From the NCBI RefSeq assembly GCF_014194975.1, contig NZ_JACIAY010000010.1:118574-182573 (forward strand): a stretch of DNA of 64,000 nucleotides. The letters are read 5' to 3'. Positions 53,255 to 63,317 of the stretch are shown in pieces. The stretch's first letter is position 1, and the number at the start of each line of letters is the position of its first letter. Both the position numbers and the translations under genes were made by a program. This DNA is from Sphingomonas sp. BK580 (GTDB taxonomy: Bacteria; Pseudomonadota; Alphaproteobacteria; Sphingomonadales; Sphingomonadaceae). The notes beneath the pieces were generated by a model. It did not search any database. It saw only the letters and a program-made list of their open reading frames with translations, and was not told where the DNA came from.

Positions 53255-54373
53255 TCAGCGGACGGGCGCGAAGGAGAAGAGCTGCGTGCGTATCGACGCT
53301 GGCGCGCCGGGAGTGAACCAGTTCGTATCCTGGATATGGCTCGCGGTGACGTACATCCGTCCGTCCGGTCCTTCCGAGAAGGTATCCGGCCAGCGCAGGC
53401 GCCGGTCAGTCAGTACGGTCTCGACGGCTGAGCCGTTCAGTCGCTTGATCGAATAGTCGCTCGGCGAGGTCAGGTAGAGCACGCCGGCCTTGCTCATCCA
53501 GAGGCCGTCCGCGACATGCGTGTGCGCCACCGTCTTCACTGCGGCGGCGCGCTGCGGCTCGGCGATGTCGCTTGCGAGCAGGGCGGTGTCGATCGAGTAG
53601 AGGGTCCGGCCCGTCAGCGCCTGATAGAAGAGCGTCTTCCCGTCGGCGGAGATGGCAATGCCGTCGGCAGCGAACATCGGCTGGCGGCCATCGGGACGTC
53701 GCAGTGGCTTGCCGTCGAGCGTCACGGTGACGTTCTTATCGACCTGTGTCGACGGATGGCCGTCGAGCGTGCGCCAGCTGCGACCGCTCTCCAAATCCAC
53801 GACGATCACCGCGCCGCGCGTCCCGCTGTCGGTGATGTAGCCAAGGCGAGCGTCGGGCGAGAAGCGGATGTCGTTCAAATAGGTGCCTTGCAGCGCGACG
53901 TCCTCAGGTATTGGGATGACCTTCGTGACGGAGTTCGTCGTCAGATCGATCCGCACGAGCTTGGGTGCCCCAGGCAGTATCTTCTCGTTCCCGGGTGCGC
54001 CGGGATCGAGCACCCACAGGTTCCCCCGGCCATCCGGCACGATCGACTGGACGCAGACGAAATGGTCTTCCACTGACAACTCGTTGGCGCGAGCGCTACG
54101 CCACTCGTTCCAGCGGTCGTCGGGGTACGGCTTGAGCTTACCGTCCTTCATGACCTCTGCGACCGAGACCGGCGCATCGTCCGTCCAGCGCGGGAAGTTT
54201 ACGAAGCGACGGCCATCGGCCGCGACCGCCACCCCAGTCACCTGGTGGTCGAACTGTGCGACCTGCGTCAGGGGCGAAGCCGAACTGAGACGCTGGGCCT
54301 TCGCCACGCCCACGACGGCGGCGACGATGCCGCCAGCAGCGGCCAGGACGAGCAAAGGCTTGGCTTTTGACAT
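53255..54373 (-). CDS. Yellow/MRJP-like secreted beta-propeller protein
   Basis: A 372-residue exported protein with an N-terminal signal or anchor (LLVLAAAGGIVAAVVGVAKAQ). The body matches the major royal jelly/yellow family and SMP-30-like propellers: VTGVAVAADGRRFVNFPRW, LWVLDPGAPGN, LVRIDLTTN, YLNDIRFSPD, YITDSG, ADGIAISADGKTLFY and WPDTFSEGPDG, each as separate blades. In bacteria such proteins are thought to bind or hydrolyse small lactone- or amine-like ligands, but the function here is unknown. ATG 54373 was chosen from the signal sequence. It is followed by the SDR gene after 18 bases. Confidence 0.85.
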   Translation of the reverse strand: MSKAKPLLVLAAAGGIVAAVVGVAKAQRLSSASPLTQVAQFDHQVTGVAVAADGRRFVNFPRWTDDAPVSVAEVMKDGKLKPYPDDRWNEWRSARANELSVEDHFVCVQSIVPDGRGNLWVLDPGAPGNEKILPGAPKLVRIDLTTNSVTKVIPIPEDVALQGTYLNDIRFSPDARLGYITDSGTRGAVIVVDLESGRSWRTLDGHPSTQVDKNVTVTLDGKPLRRPDGRQPMFAADGIAISADGKTLFYQALTGRTLYSIDTALLASDIAEPQRAAAVKTVAHTHVADGLWMSKAGVLYLTSPSDYSIKRLNGSAVETVLTDRRLRWPDTFSEGPDGRMYVTASHIQDTNWFTPGAPASIRTQLFSFAPVR

Positions 54374-54665
54374 GGACGTACTTTCCTCTTGCACTGTGAC
54401 AATACTGAGATCGTGGTCGACCAAAGCTTTGTTCTTCTTTGTTGTCCTAGGCGCGAAGGCGCTCGAACTTCCGTGGCGACCTGCAACTCGCAAGCCACGA
54501 TCAGCCTTACCTTCTTGTCGGCACGATCGTCTCCCAGCTCGCGCCGGGGACACCAGCGAACATCAGACAGTAAGCGTGAGGCCGGGCTACGTTCCGGTCG
54601 TTACGGTCGACCTTTCGCTGGATCAGGCAATCAGGCCGCAGCGCGGCCTCCGCTCGCTGGAAGGC

Positions 54666-56819
54666 TTAGTTCAACGTCTCTTCGGCCCTGATCGGTAGGT
54701 TTCGCAGGCGCGCGCCGGTGGCGTTGAAGACTGCATTGGCGACAGCCGCGGCAACACCGATAATGCCGAGCTCACCCAATCCCTTGACCATCTCAGCGTT
54801 CACCGTGGCGTCGGCGTCGTCCACCATGATGACGGTCTGTTCGGCGACGTCGGCCGATGTCGGAACTAGATACTCGGCGAGATCGCGGTTCAAGTAGACG
54901 CCCGTGCGTGGGTCCACTTCCGTCTTCTCCAGCAGCGCGGAGCTTAACCCCCATGCCATGCCGCCAAGATACTGACTGCGTGCGGAAATCGGATTGAGCA
55001 CTCGCCCCGCGGCGAAGGCTCCGACATGGCGCGGCACTCGCACCTCGCCTGATGCTGCATGCACGCGAACCTCGACCATATGCGCGCCGAAGGCCCAAGC
55101 CAGCTTGCTCTCAGGGAGCGTCAGAAGTTTGATGTGGCCGGTACGCAGCGCACTTATAGCGTCAGGTTTCGCGCCCGCGGGCAGATAGTCCAAACTGATC
55201 TCGCGTGGCCGCTCGGGCTTGCGAAGCAGGCCCGCACAGGCTTTCGCCAACGCGTTCGCCAAGCTCGTTGTCGTGGATGAGCCACCCGAGATGCCGGCGG
55301 GTGGTAGAGCCGTGTCGCCAAGTACGACCGTGACGCGATCTAGCGGTACGCTGAGTCGCTCGGAAGCGATCGTGGCCAGCAGGGTGTACAGCCCGTTTCC
55401 GATCTCGTGGTGCGCGGTTTCGACGCGGACCTTCCCGTCGACATCCTGCACGACCCGGATCGAAGCCGGGCCGATCTTGACCGGGCGCGCCGCTGCCGCG
55501 CAGCCATAGCCGACCCACCAGCCATCTCGCAGCGTGGTTCGTGGCTCCGCGCGACGATCTGACCAGCCGAACGCGGCCGCCGCCGCGTCGAAGCAGCGCA
55601 TCAGCGGGCGTGTCGTGAATGCCTTTCCTGTGACCGGATCAACGGCGGTGTCGTTGCGCCGTCGCAGCTCGAGCGGGTCCATCTCCAGCGCATGTGCGAG
55701 TTCGTCCATCGCGCTTTCCAACGCGAAGAGGAACGGCACCTCAGGCGGCGCGCGCATCGGACCGGGCGTGTTCCGATCCACCCGCCCGATCCGTTCCTCG
55801 GCCGTGACGGCGCCCGCCGCGTACAGCGCGGTGCTCACGTCGGTACCCTCCATCGCGAAATCGTCGAAGCGGGAGCTGACGGTCGCGGCCTCGTGCCCGA
55901 CGCCGACCAGCCGACCTTCCGACGTCGCCCCGAGGCGGACGCGGTGCTCTGTCTCCGTACGATGGTTCGCCACCGTGAACTGATCCCGACGACTGACCTC
56001 GAGACGAACCGGTCGATGGAGCCGTCGCGCGGCCAGGGCGCAGATCGCGGTGTGCTGCGACAGGGCGAGCTTGGAGCCGAAATGGCCGCCGATGAAGCGG
56101 GACACGACGCGCACTTGGGCGGGAGCGATGCCGAGCTGTGCGGCGAGCCCGTGTTGCGCGGCGCCGAGGTAGCGCGTCGGCTCGTACACCGTGAGGCGGT
56201 CGCCCTCCCAGTGGCAAATGGTGCTTGGTAGTTCGATCGGGTTGTGATGCTGGATCGGGGTCGAGTAGTGCGCATCGATCTGCGCGGCGGCGCTGCCGAG
56301 CGCGGCCTCGAGGTCCCCTTTCCGGCGATCGTGATGCTCGGCGCTCACATCCGCCAGCCTCGCGGTCTCGCACCGCGGATCTCTCAGGGAAGCGACGGGT
56401 GACTGGCCGGCGTAGCTGAACCGGAGGGACGCGGCCGCCGCGACCGCGATCTCCTGCGATACGGCGACCACCATCGCGACGATCTGCCCGGCGTAGCGGA
56501 TCTCGGGCGACGCGAGAGGACGCCAGCTGCTGTTCGCGTAACCGCCTTCCATCAGATGGCCGACTGGACCGATGGCGTCGCCGACGTCCTCGTGGGTCAG
56601 GATGAGGAGCACGCCTGGCATCGACACCGCATCGTCGCGCATGATCGAGGTCACACGTCCGCGGGCGATGGCGCTCACCGCGAGCGCGGCATAGGTCATG
56701 CCAGGGAGCGAGACGTCGCCCGGAAACTCGGCGAGTCCGCAGACCTTCTCCGGTCCGTCGACGCGCCTGAGCGGTTCACCGACCCGCGCGATCCCCGATG
56801 TCGTCGACGCGTCCGTCAT
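54666..56819 (-). CDS. Xanthine-dehydrogenase-family molybdenum subunit
   Basis: A 717-residue large subunit of the xanthine dehydrogenase/aldehyde oxidoreductase family, which binds the molybdopterin cofactor and oxidises aldehydes or aromatic heterocycles. An N-terminal hammerhead domain (VDGPEKVCGLAEFPGDV) leads to cofactor-binding segments FIGGHFGSK near 247, GPMRAPPE near 355 and GISGGSSTTTS near 528. The catalytic base is the glutamate of KGLGELGIIG near 690. No iron-sulfur or FAD subunit gene is adjacent, so it must borrow partners or use ones elsewhere. Upstream on the same strand, 88 bases away, is a Tat-type SDR gene. It is a distinct paralogue of the protein at 61107-63317. Confidence 0.9.
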   Translation of the reverse strand: MTDASTTSGIARVGEPLRRVDGPEKVCGLAEFPGDVSLPGMTYAALAVSAIARGRVTSIMRDDAVSMPGVLLILTHEDVGDAIGPVGHLMEGGYANSSWRPLASPEIRYAGQIVAMVVAVSQEIAVAAAASLRFSYAGQSPVASLRDPRCETARLADVSAEHHDRRKGDLEAALGSAAAQIDAHYSTPIQHHNPIELPSTICHWEGDRLTVYEPTRYLGAAQHGLAAQLGIAPAQVRVVSRFIGGHFGSKLALSQHTAICALAARRLHRPVRLEVSRRDQFTVANHRTETEHRVRLGATSEGRLVGVGHEAATVSSRFDDFAMEGTDVSTALYAAGAVTAEERIGRVDRNTPGPMRAPPEVPFLFALESAMDELAHALEMDPLELRRRNDTAVDPVTGKAFTTRPLMRCFDAAAAAFGWSDRRAEPRTTLRDGWWVGYGCAAAARPVKIGPASIRVVQDVDGKVRVETAHHEIGNGLYTLLATIASERLSVPLDRVTVVLGDTALPPAGISGGSSTTTSLANALAKACAGLLRKPERPREISLDYLPAGAKPDAISALRTGHIKLLTLPESKLAWAFGAHMVEVRVHAASGEVRVPRHVGAFAAGRVLNPISARSQYLGGMAWGLSSALLEKTEVDPRTGVYLNRDLAEYLVPTSADVAEQTVIMVDDADATVNAEMVKGLGELGIIGVAAAVANAVFNATGARLRNLPIRAEETLN

Positions 56820-56907
56820 GTCCGCCGCACCTCAGCACATTGTCCTGCTCGCTGGCGCCAACGTCCCATGGCAGGTGAACGCTTCGCGACGAGCATGCCG
56901 GTGAGTC

Positions 56908-57927
56908 TCAGGGCTGACCGGAACCGCCCGCTGCACCGTACACCTGGCCGTTCGCGTAGCTCGCGTCGGAGGCGGCCAACTGGACGTAGATGGAGCCAAG
57001 CTCGGCGGGCTGACCGGGACGACCGAGCGGAGTGCTCGCTCCGAACTGTTCCAGCTTCTCCATCGTCGCGCCGCCGGAGACCTGTAGCGGGGTCCAGATC
57101 GGCCCCGGCGCGACGCCGTTGACCCGGATGCCTTTCGCACCCAATTGCTTCGCCAGCGACTTGGTGAAGTTCATCATGGCGGCCTTCGTCATCGCATAGT
57201 CGACGAGGTTCTCGGATGGATCGTAGGCCTGCTCGGACGTCGTCTGGATGATGGCCGACCCGGGCTTGAGGTGCGGAAGCGCCGCCTTGGTGACATAGAA
57301 CATGCCATACAAGTTGGTCTTCATGGTCGCGTCGAAATCCTCGTCGGTGAGTTCGAGCAGTGACTGTCGTTGTTGTTGCCGGCTGGCATTGTTGACCAGG
57401 ATATCGAGACCTCCGAGCTGTTTCACGGCGGTGTCCACGAGCCTGGCGCAATACGCCCGATCTCTGAGGTCTCCGGGGATGGCGGCCGCTTTTCGGCCGG
57501 CCTGCCGGATCAACGCCACGACCTCACGCGCGTCGGGTTCCTCGGCAGGGAGGTAGGCGATCGCCACGTCCGCGCCCTCCCGAGCGAAGGCGATCGCCGC
57601 GGCCCGGCCCATGCCGGAATCGCCACCGGTTATGAGAGCTTTGCGGCCCTGGAGGCGGCCCGATCCCCTGTAGCTGGTCTCACCGTGATCGGGTCGCGGG
57701 TCCATCTTACTGGCGAGACCCGGGAAAGGTTGGGATTGCTTGGCGAAGGGCGGACGCGGATACCGAGTCCTTGGATCCGGCAGCGACTCTGCCGATGATG
57801 CCACGCCCGGTTGCTGAGCCGATCCCGCTGCTGCGGTCGCCGCCAATCCCACCGCTGCGCCGCCCACGACGGCGCGACGGCTCACTCCCGCTAGGTGGGA
57901 CGCATCGTCTCCAGCTTCCTTGCTCAT
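56908..57927 (-). CDS. SDR oxidoreductase with Tat-type leader (GSP39-like)
   Basis: A 339-residue protein. The N-terminus has a twin-arginine leader, VSRRAVVGGAAVGLAATAAAG (residues 15-35, split here by reading), followed by a proline-rich linker and the HGETSYRGSGRLQGRKALITGG entry typical of general-stress-protein-39-type dehydrogenases. Dinucleotide motif TGGDSGMG near 100, NNAS near 180, the catalytic serine in TTSEQAYD near 228, and the YAMTK tyrosine and lysine near 242. The leader suggests export of the folded, cofactor-loaded enzyme. It lies upstream of the molybdenum subunit gene, and a joint periplasmic redox role is possible. Confidence 0.9.
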   Translation of the reverse strand: MSKEAGDDASHLAGVSRRAVVGGAAVGLAATAAAGSAQQPGVASSAESLPDPRTRYPRPPFAKQSQPFPGLASKMDPRPDHGETSYRGSGRLQGRKALITGGDSGMGRAAAIAFAREGADVAIAYLPAEEPDAREVVALIRQAGRKAAAIPGDLRDRAYCARLVDTAVKQLGGLDILVNNASRQQQRQSLLELTDEDFDATMKTNLYGMFYVTKAALPHLKPGSAIIQTTSEQAYDPSENLVDYAMTKAAMMNFTKSLAKQLGAKGIRVNGVAPGPIWTPLQVSGGATMEKLEQFGASTPLGRPGQPAELGSIYVQLAASDASYANGQVYGAAGGSGQP

Positions 57928-58190
57928 CTTATTTTCCTGTTTTCACGAGGTTGCCGCCCTAACAGGACAGCATCGACGCGAGTTCCCACTCTCGTGCGGT
58001 CCGCGGCCGCATCGATCCCGCCGACAGCAAGACCAAGCCGCCCTCATCGACGGCGTATCTGACGTCTCATGGTGAAGGAGGGCACCCTAATACCGGGAGA
58101 TCACTCAAGAGCCCAGAACTGCACAGCCGACCGGGGTGGAGCCAATCTGATCACTAGACAGGCAAAATGCGGGCTCGCTAGAGCGTGGGA

Positions 58191-58751
58191 ATGACCACCA
58201 CCTTTTCTGAGCGAAGCGCGGAGGCGCGCGCGGATACGATCGCGCTCGCCGCCGAGTTGACGACCGCCTGGCTTACCAATCCGCACACGCGCGCAGGCTC
58301 GGCCGAGGTACTCGCTTTCCTGACCTCGATGCACGAGGCTGTGTCTGGTTTGTCGAGTCCTGCCCTGGCTGAAGGCGCCACGTCGGCGCTTGAGCACGTG
58401 CCGGCGGTGTCCGTGCGCAAGTCCCTCGCCGATCCCAACCGCATCATCAGCATGATCGACGGCAAGCCGTACGCCAGCTTGAAGCGCCATCTCGCCAGTC
58501 ACGGACTCACGGCCGCTGAGTACCGAGAGCGTTTCAGCCTCAAGACCGATTACCCGATGGTGGCACCGGGCTATAGCGAGGGCCGTCGCGCGCTGGCCAA
58601 GCAGATCGGGCTGGGGCGAAAGGCTGCGAGCGCGGCGGAGAGTGTCGGCGCTGCCATCGAGCAGGTAGCCGAGGACGTCGTCGGCAACGTGGAGAAGGGC
58701 GGCAAAGCCGCACTCGGCGCCGCACGCAAGACGCTGGGTATCCGCACTTAG
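58191..58751 (+). CDS. MucR/Ros-family regulator lacking zinc-finger cysteines
   Basis: A 186-residue transcription regulator of the MucR/Ros family. The conserved core runs from VSVRKSLADPNRII through DGKPYASLKRHLASHGLTAAEYRERFSL (two segments), then YPMVAPGYSEGRRALAKQIGLG. The two zinc-ligand cysteines of classical Ros are absent, as in some rhizobial relatives that fold without zinc. The C-terminal 50 residues form an alanine-rich amphipathic helix. ATG 58191 is preferred to GTG 58185. MucR proteins bind AT-rich DNA and silence transferred genes. The same role is inferred here. Confidence 0.87.
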   Translation: MTTTFSERSAEARADTIALAAELTTAWLTNPHTRAGSAEVLAFLTSMHEAVSGLSSPALAEGATSALEHVPAVSVRKSLADPNRIISMIDGKPYASLKRHLASHGLTAAEYRERFSLKTDYPMVAPGYSEGRRALAKQIGLGRKAASAAESVGAAIEQVAEDVVGNVEKGGKAALGAARKTLGIRT

Positions 58752-58759
58752 GCTCGCTT

Positions 58760-59285
58760 CGCAGTGGGCCTGGACGAGTTGGCAGCCGGGTAAACGACGG
58801 CCCGTCTGGTCAGACGTGGATCCCCCAAGATGTCGCGCACGGCCCGAAGCCGAGACCTGTTCCACCAACGCTGCCGGCGGTGCTCCGCGGCGTCGTGGAT
58901 CGCCGATGCGCATAGCGCGTCGACGTCCGGTCCACGCTGAAGATGGTACAGGCCCGACGCTCGCTGTTGCCGAACAACTGCCGCGCATGCTCGACGGCCT
59001 TCCGCCGAGCGGCAGGCCTCACCAGTTTTTTCGCTGCCGCCTCCTTGAGGACGGCGTTGTCCAGCATCGCGTCCGACAGCGGCCGCTTCGGCCGGACATT
59101 CTCGACTACAAGCACCGTCAACTTGCGTGCTTGCGACCCGTCCATGCCGCCATAATTCGCCTTCCGGCGTAGAGCGTCGCGCTGCTGACGCCATGCTACC
59201 TACGAACAGCGGCGGTCTTCATCCCGCCCTCCTGCTCGCGCAGTACCGCGATGATATGCTCCTCGCTGGACCTTGTCTTCTTCAC
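58760..59285 (-). mobile_element. IS3-family insertion sequence remnant
   Basis: Fragments of the two IS3-type reading frames survive out of frame. OrfA start KKTRSSEEHIIAVLREQEGG lies at 59285-59200 (GTG start). The OrfA end fused to the OrfB start, with LSDAMLDNAVLKEAAAKKLV, RRAC and DRTSTRYAHRR, lies around 59145-58890. The integrase core with its DDE residues is missing. It is inactive. Confidence 0.8.
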
Positions 59286-59375
59286 GTCCGTCCCCCGACG
59301 AAGGCGGACTCTAGCGCAAACTGGCGGAGTTTCGGGGGAGCATGTAATCGCGAGCAGGCCGAGGCACGGGACCAA

Positions 59376-59744
59376 ATGGATGCGTTGCGAGGAGCGTTGG
59401 GGGCGATCAGGCGGCGTCGCGCCAGAACTGAGCAGCATGGCAGTGCCATCCGCATCCTCCACGAGCACATCCTGATCGCGGCTCACCGTCCCGCCCTCGT
59501 GGCAATGGAAGCAGCGGTAGCGGCGGCAGCTGATCAGAGGCTCCTGCTTGCGGGAGCTGGACGCGATCACCGGCCAGACGAGGTGCCAATCTATACGGCG
59601 TTGGTGAACGCCCTCCGTGCGGGCGACGAAGGTCGCGCGGAGAGGGAAATGTGGCGGCTGGTTGCGGAGACGCCGCCCGTCCAGCATGGCGGTCATATGT
59701 CGGCGAACGTGGAACGAGCGTCAGTTGAGGGGGAAGATAGTTGA
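59376..59744 (+). pseudogene. Possible regulator C-terminal fragment coupled to the mannanase gene
   Basis: 122 codons from ATG 59376. The helical pattern, with AIRILHEHILIAAH and then IYTALVNALRAGDEGRAEREMWRLV, recalls the FCD ligand domain of FadR/GntR regulators, without the DNA-binding half, which may have been cut off by the adjacent IS3 element. Its stop overlaps the next start (TTGA), so translation may still be coupled. This is a weak assignment. Confidence 0.35.
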
Positions 59745-61078
59745 AGATCGGGATTGATCGCCGCTCCTTGCTGTTGGCCGGCGTTATGACAGCGGGATGC
59801 TCCTCGCTGCCCCGCCGGGGCGGATCGCGCTCTGACCAGCGCGCGTTCGTTCGGCGAGAGGGCTCGCGCCTGATGCTGGGTGATCAGCCCTATCGCTTCG
59901 TGGGCGCCAACATGTGGTACGCGGCATATCTCGGGGCGGACGCCCCCTTCGGCGACCGGGCACGTCTCGGGCGCGAACTCGATGCGCTTGCGGCGATGGG
60001 CGTGCGCAACCTTCGCATCATGGCGTCGGCAGAGGAGGGGCCACTGCGCAACTCCATCAAGCCTGGCTTCCGCAATGCCACAGGCGTCTTCAATCAGACG
60101 CTGCTCAGTGGCCTCGATTACGCGTTGGTCGAGATGGGAAGGCGAGGCATCCGTGCTGTCCTGTGCCTGACGAACTTCTGGGAGTGGTCGGGCGGCATGA
60201 TGACGTACCTGTCGTACGTCGATGGCGGTCGCTTCATCGACATGAACGATCCGGCGCACCCATGGCCTGCCTTCGCGAATGCCAACGCGAGCTTCTACGG
60301 AAGCGTGCGAGCCAACACGCTGTACCGCGACTGGATCAAGGCGCTTGTCACGCGCACAAACAAGATCACGGGGGTGGGATATCACGACGATCCGACGATC
60401 ATGGCGTGGCAGCTTGCCAATGAGCCACGGCCCGCTGGCGATGTCGCGCACGCCGACCTGCCGGTCTTCTACCGGTGGGTTCGGGAGACCGCCCGCTTCA
60501 TCAAGTCGTTGGATGCAAACCATCTCGTTTCTACCGGAAGCGAGGGACTCAAAGGTGCCTTGGAGCAGCCGGAGATCGTCCTTGCCGAGCACGCCCCTTC
60601 CGAAATCGACTACCTGACGGCTCATATCTGGCCGAACAACTGGACGTGGGTCGATCAGAACGATCTGCCCGGCACCTCCGCGCGCGGCGAGGCGCTGACC
60701 GCCGATTATGTAACCAAGCACATCGATTTGGCCACACGGCTTGGCAAGCCTCTCATCATCGAGGAGTTCGGCTACCCTCGGGATCGTGGTAGCAACGACC
60801 CGGCGGCATCGACAGAGTACAAGGATAGTTTCTATGGGCAGATCTACTCGTCGGCTCTGAAGAGCATGAGGGAGGGCGGCCCGATTGTCGGTACAAACTT
60901 CTGGGCTTGGAACGGGGAGGCTCGTGCCCAGCATCCCGACTACCGGTTCAAGGAAGGCGACCACCAGTACATGGGTGATCCGCCGCACGAGCCCCAAGGG
61001 TGGTACGGCGTCTTCCAAGGTGACAGCACCATCCGAACGATTGTCGACCATGCGAGGGCAGTGGCGAAGCTGCCGTAG
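59741..61078 (+). CDS. Lipoprotein GH5-type endo-beta-mannanase-like enzyme
   Basis: A 445-residue glycoside hydrolase with a lipoprotein signal (LLLAGVMTAGCSS, lipid-modified Cys about residue 20), so it is membrane-anchored and faces the periplasm or cell surface. The TIM-barrel features of family GH5 mannanases are present: FVGANMWYAAYLG near 53, LTNFWEWSGG near 145, the acid/base glutamate in QLANEPRP near 225, and the nucleophile glutamate in IIEEFGYP near 343, plus GTNFWAWNGEAR. It likely cuts beta-mannans. Start TTG with GAGGGGG upstream is unusual but overlaps the preceding stop. Together with the GH36 enzyme at 42 kb it would suit galactomannan use, though the two are far apart. Confidence 0.88.
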   Translation: MKIGIDRRSLLLAGVMTAGCSSLPRRGGSRSDQRAFVRREGSRLMLGDQPYRFVGANMWYAAYLGADAPFGDRARLGRELDALAAMGVRNLRIMASAEEGPLRNSIKPGFRNATGVFNQTLLSGLDYALVEMGRRGIRAVLCLTNFWEWSGGMMTYLSYVDGGRFIDMNDPAHPWPAFANANASFYGSVRANTLYRDWIKALVTRTNKITGVGYHDDPTIMAWQLANEPRPAGDVAHADLPVFYRWVRETARFIKSLDANHLVSTGSEGLKGALEQPEIVLAEHAPSEIDYLTAHIWPNNWTWVDQNDLPGTSARGEALTADYVTKHIDLATRLGKPLIIEEFGYPRDRGSNDPAASTEYKDSFYGQIYSSALKSMREGGPIVGTNFWAWNGEARAQHPDYRFKEGDHQYMGDPPHEPQGWYGVFQGDSTIRTIVDHARAVAKLP

Positions 61079-61106
61079 CGCCACCTCGCCTCGCTCGAGC
61101 AGTCGC

Positions 61107-63317
61107 TCAGGCCATTGCTGGCAGTCGATCGAGGTGCTTGTCGAGGGTGAGCGGGTACTCCCGCACGCGCACACCAGTGGCGTTGTAGACGGCATTCGCG
61201 ACCGCGGGCGCCACGCCGGTCAGACCTAGCTCGCCGACGCCCTTCGCCTTCACGGGCGAGACGGTCGGATCGACCTCGTCGATGAACCAGGCGTCGAGGT
61301 GGGGCACGTCGGCGTGCACCGGGACCTCGTAGCCGGCGAGGTCGTGATTGACGAAGAAGCCGAAGCGCCGATCGACCGTCATCTCCTCGGTGAGCGCCGC
61401 TCCGATTCCCATCACCATGCCACCGATCACCTGGCTGCGCGCGGTCTTGGCATTGAGGATCCGCCCTGCCGCGCAGACCGCCAGCATGCGCCGCACGCGC
61501 GCCTCGCCGGTATAGGCATTGACCGCAACCTCGGCGAAATGCGCCGCGAAGGTCTGCTGCTGATAGGCATCGGCCATCTTCTCGAAGGTCATGTGATCTT
61601 CGACGACGACGGGAGCGTCACGCGCCGCGTCGCCCAGCGGCACTGAGCGACCGCCGCTCACGACCTGTCCGCCCGCGAAGGCGACGTCGGGCGCGTTGAG
61701 GCCGAGCTTATTCGCCACCACCTCGCGCAGCGCCATGCAGGCGGCGTAAGTCCCGGCGGTCACGGACGGTGCACCCTGCTGGCCGCCCGAACCCGGCGTC
61801 TCGGGGAAGCTCGAATCGCCCAGCTTCACGACCACCTGATGCGGCGCGATCCCCATCACCTCGGCTGCGGTCTGCTGGACGACCGTGTAGCTGCCGGTGC
61901 CGATGTCGGTCATGTCGGTCTCGATGATGACGCGACCGTCGCGTTCGAGCCGCGCGCGTGCGCCAGCCTTGGCGATCTTGCCGGCGCGGATCGCGCCCGC
62001 CATGCCCATGCCGATCAGCCACTCGCCCTCGCGCTTCTGCGCCGGCTTGGGATCGCGCCTCGACCAGCCGAAGCGCTCGGCGCCCTCGCGCAGACAGCGG
62101 ACGAACTGGCGAGTGGAGAACGGCTTGTTCGGATCCTCGGGATCGACCTGCGTATCGTTGACGATGCGCAGCTCGATCGGGTCCATGCCGAGCTTCTCGG
62201 CGAGCTCGTCCATCGCGACTTCGAGTGCCATCAGACCGGGTGCCTCGCCAGGGGCTCGCATCGCGTTACCCTCCGCCAGATCGAGCGTAGCAAGCCGCAT
62301 CACGGTGAGGCGATTGGCCCCGGCATAGAGCGTTCGCGTCGACGCGACCGTCGGCTCGGTGCGCCCGCCCGGCAGGTTGCCCGACCAGCTCTCGTGCCCG
62401 ATCGCCACGAGCCGCCCGTCGCGACCTGCGCCGAGACGCACACGCTGGATCGTCTTGGGTCGATGGATGGTCGTGTTGAACATCAGCGGGCGCTGGAGCG
62501 CGATCTTGACCGGTCTGCCGACTACACGTGCCGCGATCGCGGCGAGCGCGAGGTCGATCTGGACGGTGCCCTTGCCACCGAACCCGCCCCCGATGAACGG
62601 CGAGATCAGCCGGATACTCTCCTTCGGGATGCCGAGAATGGCGCCGAGATCGCGCGTGCCCCAGTTCATCTGCTGGATCGAGGTCCAGCAGGTGACCCGG
62701 TCGCCGTCCCACCGCGCGATCGTCGCGTGCGGCTCCATCATGCAATGTGCTTGGTCGGGAACCACGTAGGTCTCGTCGATCTTGACCGCGGCGCCGGCGA
62801 AGCCTGCGGCGAAATCACCGACCTGCTTCTCGTTCGGGCCGCCGAACTCGCCCTGCGGCGGGATGGGTGCCGATCCCTTCTGCGCTTCGAGGTCGAATCT
62901 ACCCGCGGTACGATCGTAGGTGACCCGGATCTGCGCCGCCGCGGCACGGGCCTGCTCGAACGTTTCCGCCACCACGACCGCGACCGGCTGGTGGTAGTGA
63001 TCGACCTCGGGCGCGGCGAGCATGCGATGCACGTAGAATTTGCCCACACCCGGCTTGCCCGCGTTCCGGTGGGTGACGACTCCGACGACACCGGGGGCGC
63101 GCTCTGCCGCGAGCGTGTCGAGCGTCGCGATGCGGCCTTTCGAAACCGCTGCACCCAGAATGTAGCCATAGGCGAAGTCCGGCGCGACATCGCGCCATTC
63201 ATAGGCATAGGTCGCCGTGCCAGTGGTCTTGGCCGCAGCCTCGTAGCGGTCGAGCGGCTGCCCGAGCACCTTCATCTGGTCGGTCGGGTTCTTGCCTGCG
63301 GGAGCATCGAAGATCAT
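61107..63317 (-). CDS. paoC: Aldehyde oxidoreductase molybdenum subunit (PaoC type)
   Basis: A 736-residue molybdenum-cofactor subunit, matching the length of E. coli PaoC (732). Hammerhead start [31 protein letters not shown] near 265, [10 protein letters not shown] near 369, and [12 protein letters not shown] near 537. The catalytic glutamate is in [10 protein letters not shown] near 702. Such enzymes oxidise aromatic and other aldehydes in the periplasm. ATG 63317 overlaps the stop of the paoB-type gene by four bases, so the pair is translationally coupled. The upstream iron-sulfur subunit (paoA) would lie beyond the window. Confidence 0.93.
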   Translation of the reverse strand: MIFDAPAGKNPTDQMKVLGQPLDRYEAAAKTTGTATYAYEWRDVAPDFAYGYILGAAVSKGRIATLDTLAAERAPGVVGVVTHRNAGKPGVGKFYVHRMLAAPEVDHYHQPVAVVVAETFEQARAAAAQIRVTYDRTAGRFDLEAQKGSAPIPPQGEFGGPNEKQVGDFAAGFAGAAVKIDETYVVPDQAHCMMEPHATIARWDGDRVTCWTSIQQMNWGTRDLGAILGIPKESIRLISPFIGGGFGGKGTVQIDLALAAIAARVVGRPVKIALQRPLMFNTTIHRPKTIQRVRLGAGRDGRLVAIGHESWSGNLPGGRTEPTVASTRTLYAGANRLTVMRLATLDLAEGNAMRAPGEAPGLMALEVAMDELAEKLGMDPIELRIVNDTQVDPEDPNKPFSTRQFVRCLREGAERFGWSRRDPKPAQKREGEWLIGMGMAGAIRAGKIAKAGARARLERDGRVIIETDMTDIGTGSYTVVQQTAAEVMGIAPHQVVVKLGDSSFPETPGSGGQQGAPSVTAGTYAACMALREVVANKLGLNAPDVAFAGGQVVSGGRSVPLGDAARDAPVVVEDHMTFEKMADAYQQQTFAAHFAEVAVNAYTGEARVRRMLAVCAAGRILNAKTARSQVIGGMVMGIGAALTEEMTVDRRFGFFVNHDLAGYEVPVHADVPHLDAWFIDEVDPTVSPVKAKGVGELGLTGVAPAVANAVYNATGVRVREYPLTLDKHLDRLPAMA

